Assembly: GCA_022747635.1 (NCBI GenBank)
Contig: JAKTNV010000018.1
Location: forward strand, 558,001-622,000
Direction: 5' to 3'
DNA from: Hetaerina americana
Taxonomy: Eukaryota; Arthropoda; Insecta; Odonata; Calopterygidae
Length of the DNA stretch: 64,000 bases
This document shows, in pieces, positions 12,171 through 24,399 of the stretch. Made by a program: the position numbers and the translations under genes. The number at the start of each line of letters is the position of its first letter. The first letter of the stretch is position 1. The notes beneath the pieces are model-generated. The model was not told where the DNA came from. It saw only the letters and a program-made list of their open reading frames with translations, and searched no databases.

Positions 12171-13190
12171 CTGGAATGTTTCATCGGGCACATCGGGACT
12201 AGAGAAATATATTTTCATGATATTTTTAATTTCCACAGTATATTTTATTTATGTTTTCTCTTTAAAAAATTTAACGAATTTTAATTAAATGGGGTAGATT
12301 TGAATGATTTGATGCCAATATGTGATATGTAGTTTAAAGTAAGGGACCATATTGAGATCAGATTAAAGCGAAATATTACCTAAACTCTTACTGAAATATT
12401 TTGGCGATGCTGGTATTTAGTCTAATTTCAATAAGTCACTTTCTATGTGACTGTGACTGCAAAAGGACCTAACTTTAAGGTGATGCTGAAATAGTTGGAA
12501 CTCTGTGGTCGTGTATCGCAAGCGAAAGGATATTCTTAAATATTTCCGAAGTAATACCAATCGCGAAATGCCACTTTTCAGAGAAACGGACTCAATGTTG
12601 AACTACGATAATACTACACAACCGCTAATAGAACTTATTCCTTCATGAATATTTTGAAAATTTCATTTGAAGTGTGTTCTTTATCCTTTTCATAGTGTAC
12701 ACCTTTCCCCGCGAGACTTATTTCTTTTTCCTCAGAATGAAATAAATACTCACGCGGAAAGATCACCCGAAGCAAGTATAGTCCAACTCTTCGCTTCAAG
12801 CAACTGCTGTTGTTATTTCGACGCTAGAGTCGTCTCAGCAAATACTTGTTCCACATGAGCATCACATATTAACCTAGTATTATCAGAAAAACTTATTATT
12901 TTTTTTAAATATAAATTTCGCGGACAAAATATTGCGACATATGTTATTTTAACATCAGCGTAAAATACAGATTAGAAAAAGTATCCTGAACTGTAGAGTC
13001 ATTGGCATAGCTGAATAATCTGAAATCAGAGGACGCTCCTACAATTTGCAACGCAGTAATATACACATCTATCATGCTCAATCAATTATATCTTGATTGC
13101 CTTTTGTTTGCCGATAGAAATAATATTAGAACGAGATCTTGAAGGATAAAGTTAGCGAGATCAAGGATGACGTCTTTTTTCCTGTGAAAA
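12171..13190. other. AT-rich spacer, no recognised feature
   Basis: Nothing recognised. A short frame at 12667-12858 contains a phrase vaguely like the mariner 'DLFLFP' block but has no supporting context. Confidence 0.5.
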
Positions 13191-14044
13191 AAAAGTATGC
13201 ATCGAAACAATATTATTACCCTTGCCCCCGTCTCTCCTCTCTCTTGCCCTGAAGGGTTTTATTTATACACTTGCCCCCTTCCAACCCACGCGCCTGTCAC
13301 TCCTCTGTTGAATTTTTCATATGCTTCCCTTCCCCTACTACGTCCCTCTTAATTTCCAAATCAAAATTCATGGAAAACACGGGGAGATTTCGCGAAGGCT
13401 TTTCTCACCTCGCTCCCTCTGGCAAGACGGAGGGAAAGGCCCTCGAAAGGGGGGGGGGCGGTAGGGCCGGCTACCCGGTCGAAAAAGGAAAGCACACGAG
13501 CATCCAGAGCACTCCTCTCCTTCGTTTGGGGGAGAGCTGAAGATTATGATTCGCGGGGGGGGGGGATCGCAAGTAGCGGGTATTCATTGGGACGGGGGCG
13601 CTCGAGAGTGAAAAATCCGGGCTGACAGAAGTGGCTGCATTTCTCCCGAGAGAAGAGGCGAAAGGGGGGGGAGGTTCAGAGTGGGGATGTCGGGCAGGGG
13701 GAATGAAATGAAGGGAAGGGAAACTGAATGGCTGACAAAAATACATGCACGTCGCGGAGAATTCGAAGTGGATGAGGTATTTTGGGGCGCATAGGCGGAA
13801 AGAGACGTGGACGAGAGAATCGGGGAACGTATGGAGGGTGGGTTGAAGGGCAGTGGTGGATGCAGGAAGGGAGGGATAGGGGTGTCGGATGCCGGGGAGG
13901 GGGTGGGATTGTGAGTAGCGGAGATGATGACCTCTTGTGAAATTGACAGGAGGCCTCTAAGGTAAATTGCCAGGTCAGCGGTATCCGGAGAAAAGGTGAA
14001 AATCTTGTGTATGTGTGTATACATCCGCGACCGCGACATTAATA
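13191..14044. other. GC-rich, strongly purine-biased low-complexity block
   Basis: From 13420 the plus strand is dominated by G and A with G runs of eight to nine (13450-13458 and near 13556). Minus-strand frames are proline- and serine-rich for compositional reasons. No domain or tandem unit is recognisable. Confidence 0.55.
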
Positions 14045-15115
14045 TATACAGTGTCCACTATAAAAGTAAGGCGCGTTACATGGGAAAAAAGATTCATTGA
14101 TCTTGCTTGTAGAAATGCCAGAAATTCTTCAAAATACACTTCAATCCCCGTGAATACACTTGCGGAGATGTGTCTGCCACGCCGCTAAGAAGCCACGCCG
14201 TAACTCCTCTCTACAGGAATGTCTCTCAGGAACGTTGTTGTAACATGCCCTTGGATGTTTTCCACGGTCTTCCGATGCTTTCTTTTAAGCTCCCCATTCA
14301 GTCGGGGAAATAAAATGAAGTCGCACGGAACCCAGTCGGGACCTAACGGGGGCTGGGTGACCACCGGTGCTCCGGGCCAAGAAAAGACTTCCTTGTTCTC
14401 GCTTTCTTGGGGCGGGGGGATGATTTCGTGTGCCACTCGCTGCTCTGCCTTTTCGATTCTGGGTCGTACTCGAACACCCAGGATTCGTCTCCGGTTACGT
14501 CCGAGTTAACAAAGTTCGGCTCACTTTGAGTGAAATCCAACAATTCTTGACAGCGCGAATCTCGAAGTTCTTTCTCGTCTTCCGTCGACGCTTTCGGCAC
14601 AAGCTTCGCGCAGACCTTGCGCATTTCCAGATCCTCCTTCCACTATCCCATGCATCTCGTATGTTGTGGACATGTCAAGGGTGTCAGCAATTTGCTGGAT
14701 GCTGACTTGACGGTCGGAACGCAAAACTTCGTACACAAGATGCACGTTTTCATCGGTTCTGGCCGTTGCTGGGCGTCCAGAACGGGGTTCGTAGACGTCC
14801 TTGCCCGGCCCTCCTAGAACGCCTTGTGCCACCTCCCGGGCTGTGACCTTGAAATGCAGTCGTCCTTGAAGTCTTCTTGAAGCATCCGGAATGTACTGGT
14901 TGCATTTTTTTGGCTACAAGTATTTGGCTTCCTTTATTGGGTGTCGCTGTTCAAGCGAACGCTCCATCGCGCCGCGTTACAAAGTCGAAAAATATACTTC
15001 ACGCGGAGGCACGTCTTTCCACTCAGACTGCTCGGAGAAAGCTGGCGACCGGCTGCTTTCTACCCCCCACCACATGATATCACTAGTGTTACTTCGCTGC
15101 CGTGGATAGTCGCGT
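14045..15115 (-). pseudogene. Mariner transposase relic, family M2, internally deleted
   Basis: On the minus strand the start codon is at 14967 (MERSLEQRH). The helix-turn-helix linker follows at about 14832-14640 (EPRSGRPATARTDENV, then QIADTLDMS). The first catalytic aspartate is intact in TGDESWVFEYDPESKRQS (about 14505-14450), followed by PRPKKARTRKS. The reading then jumps straight to a block with PDWVPCDFILFPRLNGELK (about 14345-14280), so the segment with the HHDN second aspartate is deleted. The C-terminal block DIPVE and a shifted YFEEFLAF lie near 14230-14095. Several frameshifts are present. The ends are estimated; inverted repeats were not matched. It is a dead copy of a mariner subfamily different from M1. 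Confidence 0.88.
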
Positions 15116-17536
15116 CACAATAAAATCATGCGATTTACTTTCATAATGGACATGCATGCACTCAAATGCATATAGGCATTTACGAACAAAAATGCATGTT
15201 CAAGCATGAATGCAGTCTAGTGATGCATACTCTAAAAATGGCTGCAAACGAGCAAGAAAACAATCGGCGTGCGAGTAAAAATTGTATCTCTTTACGACAA
15301 ATACACATCAACAAAGAGGGCAATCAGAAGTCTCTGTCTACTGATGCTAAGGCAATATTCCTACTTGAAAATATTACTAATGATAGCGAAAAGTGCGGAA
15401 AAAAATTAATTCATGCATGCTTTGTATAGAAAATGTGAAATATAAATTAGGAAAAGAGACTGTGACATATGCATTAAAAAATAATTGAAAATCATGTAGG
15501 TAATACGTTACCTTGAAGTGTAATGGATGTGGCTAAAGTAAATGTTTTTATTAGCAGTAATTAACAGTGCTTTTTCAAATTTATGTCCACATGCTTGAAT
15601 GCTAATTTCTGTTTAATCAATATTGATTCTGTTATGCATAGTGAAGAGTATAAAAGAGTTATAATCACAAGGGATGTTTAACATTAGGATGAACTTATAG
15701 TTCATGCTATGTAATGTCCATGCAATATTAAATCTGCCATACATGATCGAGCCATGCGGGCCAAAATGGCGCAGAAACACTACCTATAAAGCTACACATG
15801 CTATAAGATAGGATGGATAAACATTATAGGATATTAGGATTTCAAATTTGGAGGCATCCTGATGAATACCAAAGGCATTTTTACTTTTAACTCTAATATC
15901 ATGAGCTGTGTTTTGGAAAGTTTTGACTCTATATAAGTATGGTTCTGTGTCAATGTCAAATGCTGATAATTTCTGTACATATACCTCTCTTAAAAAGTGC
16001 TCCATTATTTTGACAAGAAATGAAGGGGTTACTGTTGATAATGAAGTACAAATGACATGAATGATAATAATATAATAATGATAATAATATGATATAAATT
16101 AAATATAGCTATTACGTACGACTACTGTTGTTGCAAGAGAAATTTTATTTACTCCATCGAATATTATAGGTCTAGGAAACACAAAAAAAGAAAAGAAACT
16201 CACTCGATTTCGAATTTTCAGTGGTCTAAGCCTAATTCTTATAAATTAATCCTCCAACCAAATACGATACAGAAGTTAGTTTTTTATGCTGAAGATTTTC
16301 TTAGTTTTTTTAGCTTTATCCAGCCACTAAATTGGTTCACTTGTTTATAGTCTCCCGGTGCAGAAATATTGCAATTAATCATGTAACCACGTAGCCTTTC
16401 CTTGCGGAACACTGAAGAGTACTAATTTCTGATTTTTGTGAACATTGCCTTTATTTAACGCCGCATTGTTAAACCTCTATGTTTATTAGAGAATACTACC
16501 GGATATTTCTAGTTTGTAATGATCGGTATGCATTGATGTTTACATGTAAAAAGCAATTTGTACCAGACAGCATTGCTCCTATTTTTGCCAATAATTTGGT
16601 CTGTGAGATTATTAATACATAGGTTGGTTGCTTTCATTGCATACTTCATTGAAATGAAGTAGTTATTGCTAAACGTGTTGTAACAATGTCTGAGCTACGC
16701 AAAGGTCTCCACTGCCAACGCATATGAGCTGATCTTAAGATAAAACTCATATTACGAACATAATAAAAATAATAAATTTTTTTAAACCCTTACGTAAATA
16801 TGCTGAAGTGAAGGTTCGGTTTTTATACTTTTGTTTTGTCAACATAAAAACGTGTTCCAGTGAAATCGCATTCACCAAGAAAGGAATGTGTATCACAGCA
16901 TTTATAAGATTATGAATCTCCCTAACCTGAAAGTATTAGTATAAATCATGCATTTTTGATATCAAGTAGGTATGTCGTAGGCATATAGGTTTCGCATAAA
17001 AATAGACTCTGCAACGTTCAAACAATAAAATTCTTACTTCTCCTAAAAAACAGAATCGATTAAATAATCAACCCTTCTTAATTTCCCAATGCTTCCTTCT
17101 CCCTTCATTCCGTCCGAATGTGCAAATCCTATTTCTACTCATTCTTTATTTCACTAACGTTTTTCTCTCTATAGAGCATCCCTTTGATAACTGTTCCCCC
17201 TCTCTGGTGCTAGAACTTTCTCGTTTCTTATTCTCTGAATTCTGCTCAAAATTTAAATATTGCTCACATATTTTTTCATGCAATTATGCTTATAAGTTCC
17301 CAGCTATTATAAAATTTCTTGTCCTCTCTGGTCTACACTTACAATTTAATCAGATAAGAGGTGAATTGGTAACTTGTAAAATATATTTTTAAGCCTTCAC
17401 AATACTGTTCAGTAGCTCAATAATTTTAATTTCTGTGTCTTTAACTTACTAAAAATAGTTTCAAATTGATTGATTGAGAAATTGATATAATATCTCATTG
17501 ATACAAATAAAAATTAAGGAAAATATACTACATATT
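15116..17536. other. AT-rich DNA, one possible coding exon
   Basis: About 2.4 kb without recognisable mobile-element text, which is unusual in this window. Apart from the candidate exon at 15850-16045 I see no coding resemblance. It could be intron or intergenic DNA. Confidence 0.45.
15850..16040 (-). other. Candidate exon or coding relic of unknown identity
   Basis: On the minus strand a frame gives TVTPSFLVKIMEHFLREV, then a stretch with SAFDIDTEPYLYRVKTFQ and KNAFGIHQDASKFEI. The residue mix looks like an ordinary globular protein, unlike the compositional frames nearby. Upstream (higher coordinates), 'cttcattatcaacag' at about 16055-16041 would make a reasonable splice acceptor. A donor-like 'gagaggtatat' also exists inside. 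I do not recognise the family. It may equally be a fragment of an unidentified transposon or chance. Confidence 0.25.
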
Positions 17537-18477
17537 TACGAGGTCCATCCAATAAATACGCGAACTGAGGCCATGAAAACATTATTTTTCAAAATGGAAT
17601 CATCATCGATTTTTCCCCTTTTCAAAGTACTCTCTATTCATTGCTGTGCACTTATTTCATCTTCTTTTCCACAAGTACCCTAGGTAGTCTTCGGCGGTTA
17701 GGCTTTTTAGTTTTCTCGCCGTTTCTTGCATCATTGTGTCCACATCTTCTCAGTGATGTCCCCCCATCACATTTATACATTTTGGAGGAATAGGAAAAAG
17801 TCGCAGGGGGGGGGGGACGAGATCTGGCGAATAAGGAGGATGATCAAGGATCAAGGTGATTGATGCTTTTGTCAAAACTTTGCGAACAATCATTGCTAAA
17901 CGTGCAGGTGCACTGTTGTCATGGTGAAGGATCCATCCATCGCCTTGAGTCAAATTTGATCGCACACGACGCACGCGATCTCCCAAACGCTTGACAACTG
18001 TAAGGTACGATAGAACTCAGCATTCACTGTTTGTCCTTCAGGAAAAAATTCATGATAAACAACACCTTCGACATCAAAGAAAACCAGGAGCACGACTTTG
18101 ATTTTCGATCGGCTATTTCTTGATTTTTTGGTTTGATATAATCCACTGGATCTTTTCTTCTGAGCATTATCACCGTAAACAGCTGTAAACATTTCAGTAA
18201 TTTCTTGATAACTTTTACCGCACTTTAACAAAAAAAAACTTGATGCTCATTCGCTGCTCCGTGATTTTGTCAATTTCCATTGTCGACGAAGAGTAAATAA
18301 AAGGGCAACAGAAACTAACATAATTGGCACCATACGCACAGCTCGACGATCCGCCAAGCACAGACGGCTCATTGGGTCTCAGGCAACTAGACCTTCCAGT
18401 GGGTGGGGCTATAGTCCGCGTAATGGCTGTCAGATTGCACCAGTTTGCGTTTTTATTGGATATACCTTGTATTTATG
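17537..18477 (-). pseudogene. Mariner relic, family M1, with both terminal repeats, internally deleted
   Basis: Terminal inverted repeats are visible. The left end 'gaggtccatccaataaatacgcgaactg' (about 17539) matches the complement of the right end, which reads 'aaggtatatccaataaaaacgcaaactg' on the minus strand (about 18477). Inside, minus-strand text starts near 18280 with MEIDKITEQR in one frame, then KCGKSYQEITEMFTAVYGDNA. It jumps to SRSKIKVVLLVFFDVEGVVYHEF and PEGQTVNAEFYRTL, so the first catalytic aspartate region is deleted. DGWILHHDNSAPA holds the second aspartate, and HPPYSPDLVP precedes a G-run insertion (17808-17817) that destroys the third-aspartate block. The 5' leader between 18280 and 18470 is shared with the copy at 49709. 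Confidence 0.88.
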
Positions 18478-19970
18478 AAATAATGCAATTTACCATTTTT
18501 GTGTTTCATAATCACATTCAATAGTTTATTGTTTTTAATTATCGCTCGAGGGATATCTATATTTATGAGCAGTAATAGGAGTGGTATGTATGTTTGCCGT
18601 TCTCACTTGTGTGCGTGTCCGAAGATGAACCCAAGGTAAGGGCGAAATTTGGTTCAATTAAGTTTTAAGTTTAACTGAAACCACTTATTGAGCATGAAAA
18701 TGGTCTTTGTTTTCATAATATTTTAGTGCAATAATTAAATACATACCTGCAATGTGCGTTGCTTTTTCTTAAAACCTAAATATTATACTAACATTTCATG
18801 CTTTGAGATGACTAATTATCTTATTCAAATGTTCATCGTCCTGCATTATTGGTGGTTTAATCGACCTCACCTGGCCTTCCTTTGTGCTGCCTTCGACCCC
18901 CCCCCCTCTCTCTCTCTCTCTGGGTTTTATTTTATTCAGGGACAACCTCAGCTCATTAATATTCTTTGCGCCTTTTTCAATCTATCTCCTACTTTTCCCT
19001 CGCTCTCTCTCGCACTGCTTTCTCATTTCACCGCCACCACCACTACTGATCCCCAACTGATCCCTTCTTCATTTCATGCTCCCTACCCTCAAAGTTCCTC
19101 TTTTCCCCAGATTACCCTCCCTTTTATTCCTGCTGCATCACCTTCCCATCGAGGGTGCGAATTTCTCTTCCTCTTCCCTTCAACGTTTTCCCCTCCCCTC
19201 TCAGTATTCTTACTCTAATAGAGAAACTCCTAGGATGATTTCTATTTTATTGATCTTTATAGTTTTCATAGTCATTCACTACTTCCTTTGAATTAGATAA
19301 GTTAATTTTACCAAGTAGAATTACTATATATGGACAGTGCTCATTTAATTTACATTGTTGAAAATGCCTGTGGCCCTACGAAAACATAATTTACCACCTT
19401 TTCAATGACCAAAATTACGACGAATAGGTTAGTGGACTGTTAGCTAGTAGGTCCGAAATGTATTTTTCGTCACTGCCAGCTGAACCTGGTCCTGTGGTTT
19501 TCCTTCGGGAAAATGTTGCGGAGGCTTGGGAGAAAAGATGTTTTTCCATAGAACTGAAATATTTGAGGAAGGAAATATTTGTATGAGAGGAAATCTGAGG
19601 ATGAGGAAAGTTTTGCGCTTCGTCGTTTACCACCCGCCCACAAAAAGAATTCTTCACTGCTCCACGCGGTGCCAAGTAATGGGCAACAGCTGAGAAAAAA
19701 GCTTATCAGAGCTATAATTTTCTTCATCCTAAATTTCCAATTTTTCATATTATAACTCTACATTTGTACGCCCAATCACCGAAATTGAGAGTCCTCCGAT
19801 CAGTAGCCATTTCGAGTATAGTTTTAAGAAGGTAATTTTCCAAAGAGGGAACGTGGGAAGCTCATCAAAAATAGCTCTTAAGGCATTGGAAGAGACAATG
19901 TCCGTTTCACTGAAAAATAGGGCTAAAAGTTTAGTGGGAGTTTGACACTCAGAGTAGGCAAGTATAGCTG
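18478..19970. other. Spacer, no recognised feature
   Basis: AT-rich at first. A pyrimidine-rich patch with a short (CT)n run lies at 18895-18920, and more C/T-rich sequence continues to about 19220. Open frames on both strands (for example 19415-19748 minus) show no known domain. Confidence 0.45.
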
Positions 19971-19974
19971 GAGA

Positions 19975-20312
19975 GAAAGAGTGACACAGAGAGAAAGACA
20001 TGGAGAGGAAGGGATGGGGAGGAAGGGAGAGAGAGGAAGAGATAGAGAGGAAGAGATAGAGAGGAAGAGATAGAGAGGAAGAGATAGAGAGGAAGAGATA
20101 GAGAGGAAGAGATAGAGAGGAAGAGATAGAGAGGAAGAGATAGAGAGGAAGAGATAGAGAGGAAGAGATAGAGAGGAAGAGATAGAGAGGAAGAGATGGA
20201 GAGGAAGGGATGGGGAGGAAGGGAGAGAGAGGAAGAGATAGAGAGGAAGAGATAGAGAGGAAGAGATAGAGAGGAAGAGATAGAGAGGAAGATGGAGAGA
20301 GAGGAAGAGATA
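19975..20312. repeat. Purine minisatellite, 14-bp unit
   Basis: About 22 to 24 head-to-tail copies of 'gagaggaagagata', with a few variant units near 20005-20035 and 20200-20235 that read 'gagaggaagggatgggg'. Because 14 is not a multiple of 3, every frame is read through the unit in turn. This produces the long minus-strand leucine/serine frames of period 14 residues, which are not genes. The purine-only strand can form triplex-type structures. Confidence 0.93.
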
Positions 20313-21690
20313 GGTGCTGGAGACAGGAAGAGGGATAGTGAAAGGGGAGAAGACGAGGGGGCATTCGGGGAGGCGGGGGCGGGTGGAGGCGGTGGAGCAA
20401 AAGCGAATAAGAGGAAAGGAAAGGTTGATGAGGAAGAGTGAGAGAGAGAGAGCGGGGGTGGGGGAGGGGGGTGGGGAGTAAGCTTGAAGGCGCTGGCTCT
20501 TGGCGGGGGGAGGCAGGGTGGCGACCGGCGAGGAAAGAAGCAAAGGAGAGGTCGGGTTGATATTGAGTTAATTAGGAGTGGAAGGAGATAAGAGTCGGCG
20601 GGTGAGGATGATTTAAGAGCGATGTAACGAGGAGAGGGTAGGAAAAAAGTTTGGAAAATAAAAGGCTCAAGAAAAGAGTTAATTAGGAAAAAGAGAGGGA
20701 TGAGAGAATACGGAATGCAGACAGTTTGGGTGTTTTTTAAGGAAAACAGTGTCTAATATGGAAGAGGAAGTTTTTTTTTGAATTTACGGGAGGCCATGTT
20801 GATACCTTACGTGCTCTTGTGCGTGCTTTGTGCGTGCCGTGTGTTTTTTGTTTTCGAAAGAAAGGGAAATAAAAATGGCCTATTTGGTCTTCTAGAGGGA
20901 AGAGGCTTTCAGGCAGCATTCGAAGCTCGGCGAGGAAGATATAAATTATTTAAGAGGGGTCGTTAGCTTAAAAGATGACATCCTACAGTTTGCTTTGAAA
21001 TGCGGCGAATCAAACTTCGGAACCACTGCCATTCGCAACCATTTCAGCCGAGCAGGGTGAGTGCTCAGCACGGGTCACTTTTGCTTAATATTATTAAGGA
21101 CAGGCGAATAACTGAAAAATGCTCAGGTTAATGTGAGACTAGAGATGAGCTGATTGAACTTCAAAAATCCATTAAATATATTTCCTATACTGATGTCATT
21201 CACCTTTCTTACATATATTGTATTAACGTACATTTATTATTTCAATACATTAATTAAATTGTCAGTCCTCTTTGAAATACACATCTCGAGTATAGGTTAA
21301 AAATATTCCACGTCACCAGCTAAGCAAAATTTTCAACGCGCACGTATTGCCCGCGGAGTGAATCTCGGCAACAAATATGGTTCAATTTGGTCCTTCGAGA
21401 TTAAAAAATGAGAAAATTTACGCTGATCGAACGAGGAACAACTGTATCCCTCCACAACATTTACATCGGTGGGCATGCGCGTTAACTTCAGGTCAATTAT
21501 TTCGCTGTTCAACAGTTTCCGCTCATCTTGCGTATCGACAATAGTATATTCCAGGCGTGATTCACTCCAACCCTCTTTCTATGCCATGAAACTTTACAAG
21601 GAGTAATGGCAAACATTGCGGGCGGCGTTAATGATTTACTTTAGAGATAAAGAAAGCGTGAAAGCGGCGCTTCTGTGGAGTAGCAAGGGA
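20313..21690. other. GC-rich purine tail, then AT-rich spacer
   Basis: 20313-20600 continues G/A rich with G runs. After 20640 it returns to mixed and AT-rich sequence. No gene, RNA or element is recognised. Confidence 0.45.
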
Positions 21691-22720
21691 GTGACGCGTT
21701 TATGAAGGAGCAGACGGCATCATCGAGGTTAGGAAGGGTGGGAGAGAGAGAAAAGGCGCAGAGATTAGCGCGAGGTAATTCGGTTGATTAAGACGGGGGG
21801 GGGGGATTTGGGGTGGGTGGACGTAAGGCTTAGGGGAGGGTGGGAGAGGGAGGAGAAAAAGTGGAGCCGGAGTAGAATGAAGAGAAATGAGTGGGAAGAG
21901 CGTGGTGAGGATAGAATAAAAGACATTACCGCCACGGATAAAGCGACAGTAAATAATGGAGACGTTAGAAGGGTGAGCGGGCGAAGGACTGAGGAGGGCC
22001 GCAGAGGCGGCGCGGGTGGGTGCGGGGGGGGGGAGGGAGAGAGGCATGTCCGCGGTCCGGAAGGGAAAGTGCAGCCGGGGAGAAGAGGCGTGCGGGAGGG
22101 GGGTCAAAGAGGGGAGGGGAAGAAATAGGAGGTGGGAAGAATAGGGGTTGAGAAGTAAGGAGGAGCCCCCAAAGAGGGAGATGGTGGCAGTCGATGGGAA
22201 GCGCAGGGTTTTATGGGGCGGGAGGAGGGGGAAGTGGAATTGTGCGCAAGAATGGGGGAGATGAGAGTGTGGACGCTCCCCCCTCCGTGTGGGGGAGGGG
22301 ATTTTGCACAGTGCGATCACGTACGCGAGGCACCATCCCTTCCAATATTCCCCCATCGCCCGCCCCCCCCCACCACCTTCACCCCTCTTCCAACATCCAC
22401 AGCTCTCAAACTGTCCGTATTTATTTAGGCCCTATCCGCCCCCGCCCTTCCCACGGAAATCGCTCTCCCCTTCGCCTCTCGCCCCAACCCCCGTACCCCA
22501 CTCGCGGCCTCTCCGCTCTCCTCCTCCCCCAGCCCCCCATTGGCTTCTACGCCCGGAGTAGCCCCCTCTTCCGCCCCCCCCCCGAGTGCATTCGTGACCC
22601 TCCGGTCGGCGAGCGTTGTTATGGCTCCCTGTTCGGTCCCGTGACACACGCTGCCTCCCGAGGGAATGCCGTCACGTTCGCCTCGCGTGTCAATTAATTC
22701 TCCGTTTCCGCTGCCCTACT
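21691..22720. other. GC-rich block with opposite strand skews
   Basis: 21700-22290 is very G-rich on the plus strand, whereas 22330-22600 is C-rich with C runs. The abrupt switch of skew near 22300 produces overlapping long frames on both strands, all proline-, glycine- or arginine-rich. Several CpGs are present, so a promoter-type CpG patch is possible. No exon can be supported. Confidence 0.5.
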
Positions 22721-23195
22721 TTAACTCCAGATTAAGTGCATGTCCCTGAAGTTACTTTCGACTTGGAGCGGTTTTGGTGATAAGGTGAGAGGTTTACGCT
22801 TCAAAATCTTTAGTATGGCATTATTTAACTCTATGATGAATGTTACTTGTGGTCATTACTTAGGGGGAAATCAATTTTAAAAATTTCTAAATGCTCACCT
22901 ATTGTTTTTATTCTTCTTCAATTTAAAAGAAAATTGTCAGTCAATGCCTTTAACGGTGTCCATGTTTACGCAAATGTGATTAAAATTTATTCATGAATAC
23001 AGGCGAGTAATATTGCTTCATTTTTCATGCATCATTTGTGACCAATTCATGTTTCTAAAAGCTCACTTCCCCTGCGTTTTATTAGATTTTTCGTCATAAA
23101 TTCAAATTGGGACACATTGATTACTATTAGATTCTCTTACGTATAATCAGGGGTTTAACAAATTCCAAAGAAACTGCGGGAGATGCCGCAACAGT
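22721..23195. other. AT-rich spacer, no recognised feature
   Basis: Nothing recognised on either strand before the SINE at 23196. Confidence 0.5.
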
Positions 23196-23342
23196 AACTT
23201 TTAACGGAGGCATCCGCTAATGTGCATTTCAATGCAACAATTTCAGAGCGTAAAAATCATTCGCCTTGACTGGGACTCGAACCCAGATCCCTCAATATCT
23301 GGTCGAGTGCTTTAGCCACTTAAGCTACCGAGGAGGGATTTA
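23196..23342 (-). mobile_element. tRNA-derived SINE, family S2 (best copy)
   Basis: On the minus strand the tRNA-like head starts near 23340 (ccctcctcggtagcttaag). Box A is at 23327-23316 (tagcttaagtgg) and a perfect box B (ggttcgagtcc) at 23283-23273. The body follows (gaatgatttttacgctctg...) and ends near 'gcggatgcctccgtt'. The head is close enough to a tRNA to show its origin, but it lacks a paired acceptor stem. Damaged copies lie at 11871-12000 and 12075-12170. Confidence 0.75.
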
Positions 23343-23755
23343 ACATCAATCTGGGCGGGTATTGTCGAAGTCTATTTCTTGCTGAAAGGACGGAGAAACG
23401 ACACTCAAAAGATTTAATCCACCCATTTCCTCTGGTAAGCCTCAAATGATTTCTCTCTGAGCATTCTGATGATTTCTACGAAAAGTAGGCGAACACAAAA
23501 TTTACTTACGAGTTTTTTCCGGTCGGCACTTTTGCTAACATTTTCGTCGAATAAGGCTGAAGAATTATTTGGACCTACGAATCACACAAATGCATCTATC
23601 TCAATGGATCCCTTCTCTTCAAAGAATTCTTCCTCTCCATTTTTCATGTCTGTTCGTTGCGAAATGCATGTAAGAAGCCCATACGTACAAGGCTTGTATC
23701 AATAGTATCAATAACAATTTTTCCCTAATGTGTGCGCGAAGTGCTGTATGCAGAA
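23343..23755. other. Spacer, no recognised feature
   Basis: No coding or repeat resemblance found. Confidence 0.5.
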
Positions 23756-24295
23756 ATTTGGTTAACTGTACGTATGATCGCAGATCGTAATTGGTATAGA
23801 CAGTGACAGTGCACACGCCAATGAATCACTGAACCTTACGCGATGCGAAAAATCTGCCCTGAACTCGTCCTCCCGGAGGTCTTTTTGGACGGATGACCAA
23901 AAGAACATAGTCGAGTGTCTGTCTGCTTGCGAAGACCTGCATATTGCATCGCGACGATTCCCCAACCCCCTTATACTCCTGCACCAGCCGACTATTTCCT
24001 ATACCCCCTAAAAGTGAATTCCTCCCTCCATCAAAGGACACCACCAAAATGGGACCCTAAGTTCCGTCAAAGAAACCTGCACGTGTTCCCTGTAAGGACC
24101 TTCCGCCAACCTTCCGGAGCCTTCGAGCCGTGGAAAAGCCGCAAGGGCAAATGCGTATCTGCGCTCTCAAGGGATGCATGTACTTACAAGATTTTTAGGC
24201 ACTGTAGCAATATCTGAAAGTAAACGATTTTTCCGAAAAGTTTCCCGATACCTTTTATACAAACCGTGTGAGTTTATATTTTGTGCGACATCCAA
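23756..24295 (+). pseudogene. Mariner relic, family M3, internally deleted
   Basis: About 23775-23880 gives weak helix-turn-helix text (YDRRS near the usual DRR motif, then LRDAKNLP, corresponding to the 'AMRKIC' block). About 23905-23960 reads 'gtcgagtgtctgtctgcttgc' and 'catcgcgacgattcccc', then the C-terminal part with the FPIPPKSEF-like block (about 23990-24020), an EGHHHET-like region in another frame, and KDLPP...FESWKS-like text to about 24240. All catalytic aspartates are lost or out of frame. The junction between the N-terminal remnant and the C-terminal part is shared with the copy at 39715-40085. A C-terminal fragment of the same family lies at 49030-49385. Confidence 0.75.
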
Positions 24296-24399
24296 CCAAA
24301 CCAAGGCTAATATTTTCTGCTGCAACGTGGGAACTTCAACTTCGAAATCACGTCCTTCAAACGTTTTTGGCTGCTTATTTTGTTCCACAGTGTAATAAT

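Noticed and set aside
12667..12858. Mariner fragment suggested by a DLFLFP-like phrase
   Set aside because: Only one short phrase matches; the neighbouring blocks expected in a transposase are absent.
19750..20543. Two long minus-strand Leu/Ser/Pro frames
   Set aside because: They are the 14-bp purine minisatellite read through in different frames; period and composition explain them fully.
21700..22697. Overlapping proline-, glycine- and arginine-rich frames on both strands
   Set aside because: Strong G or C skew removes stop codons. No domain, codon-position signal or splice structure is visible.
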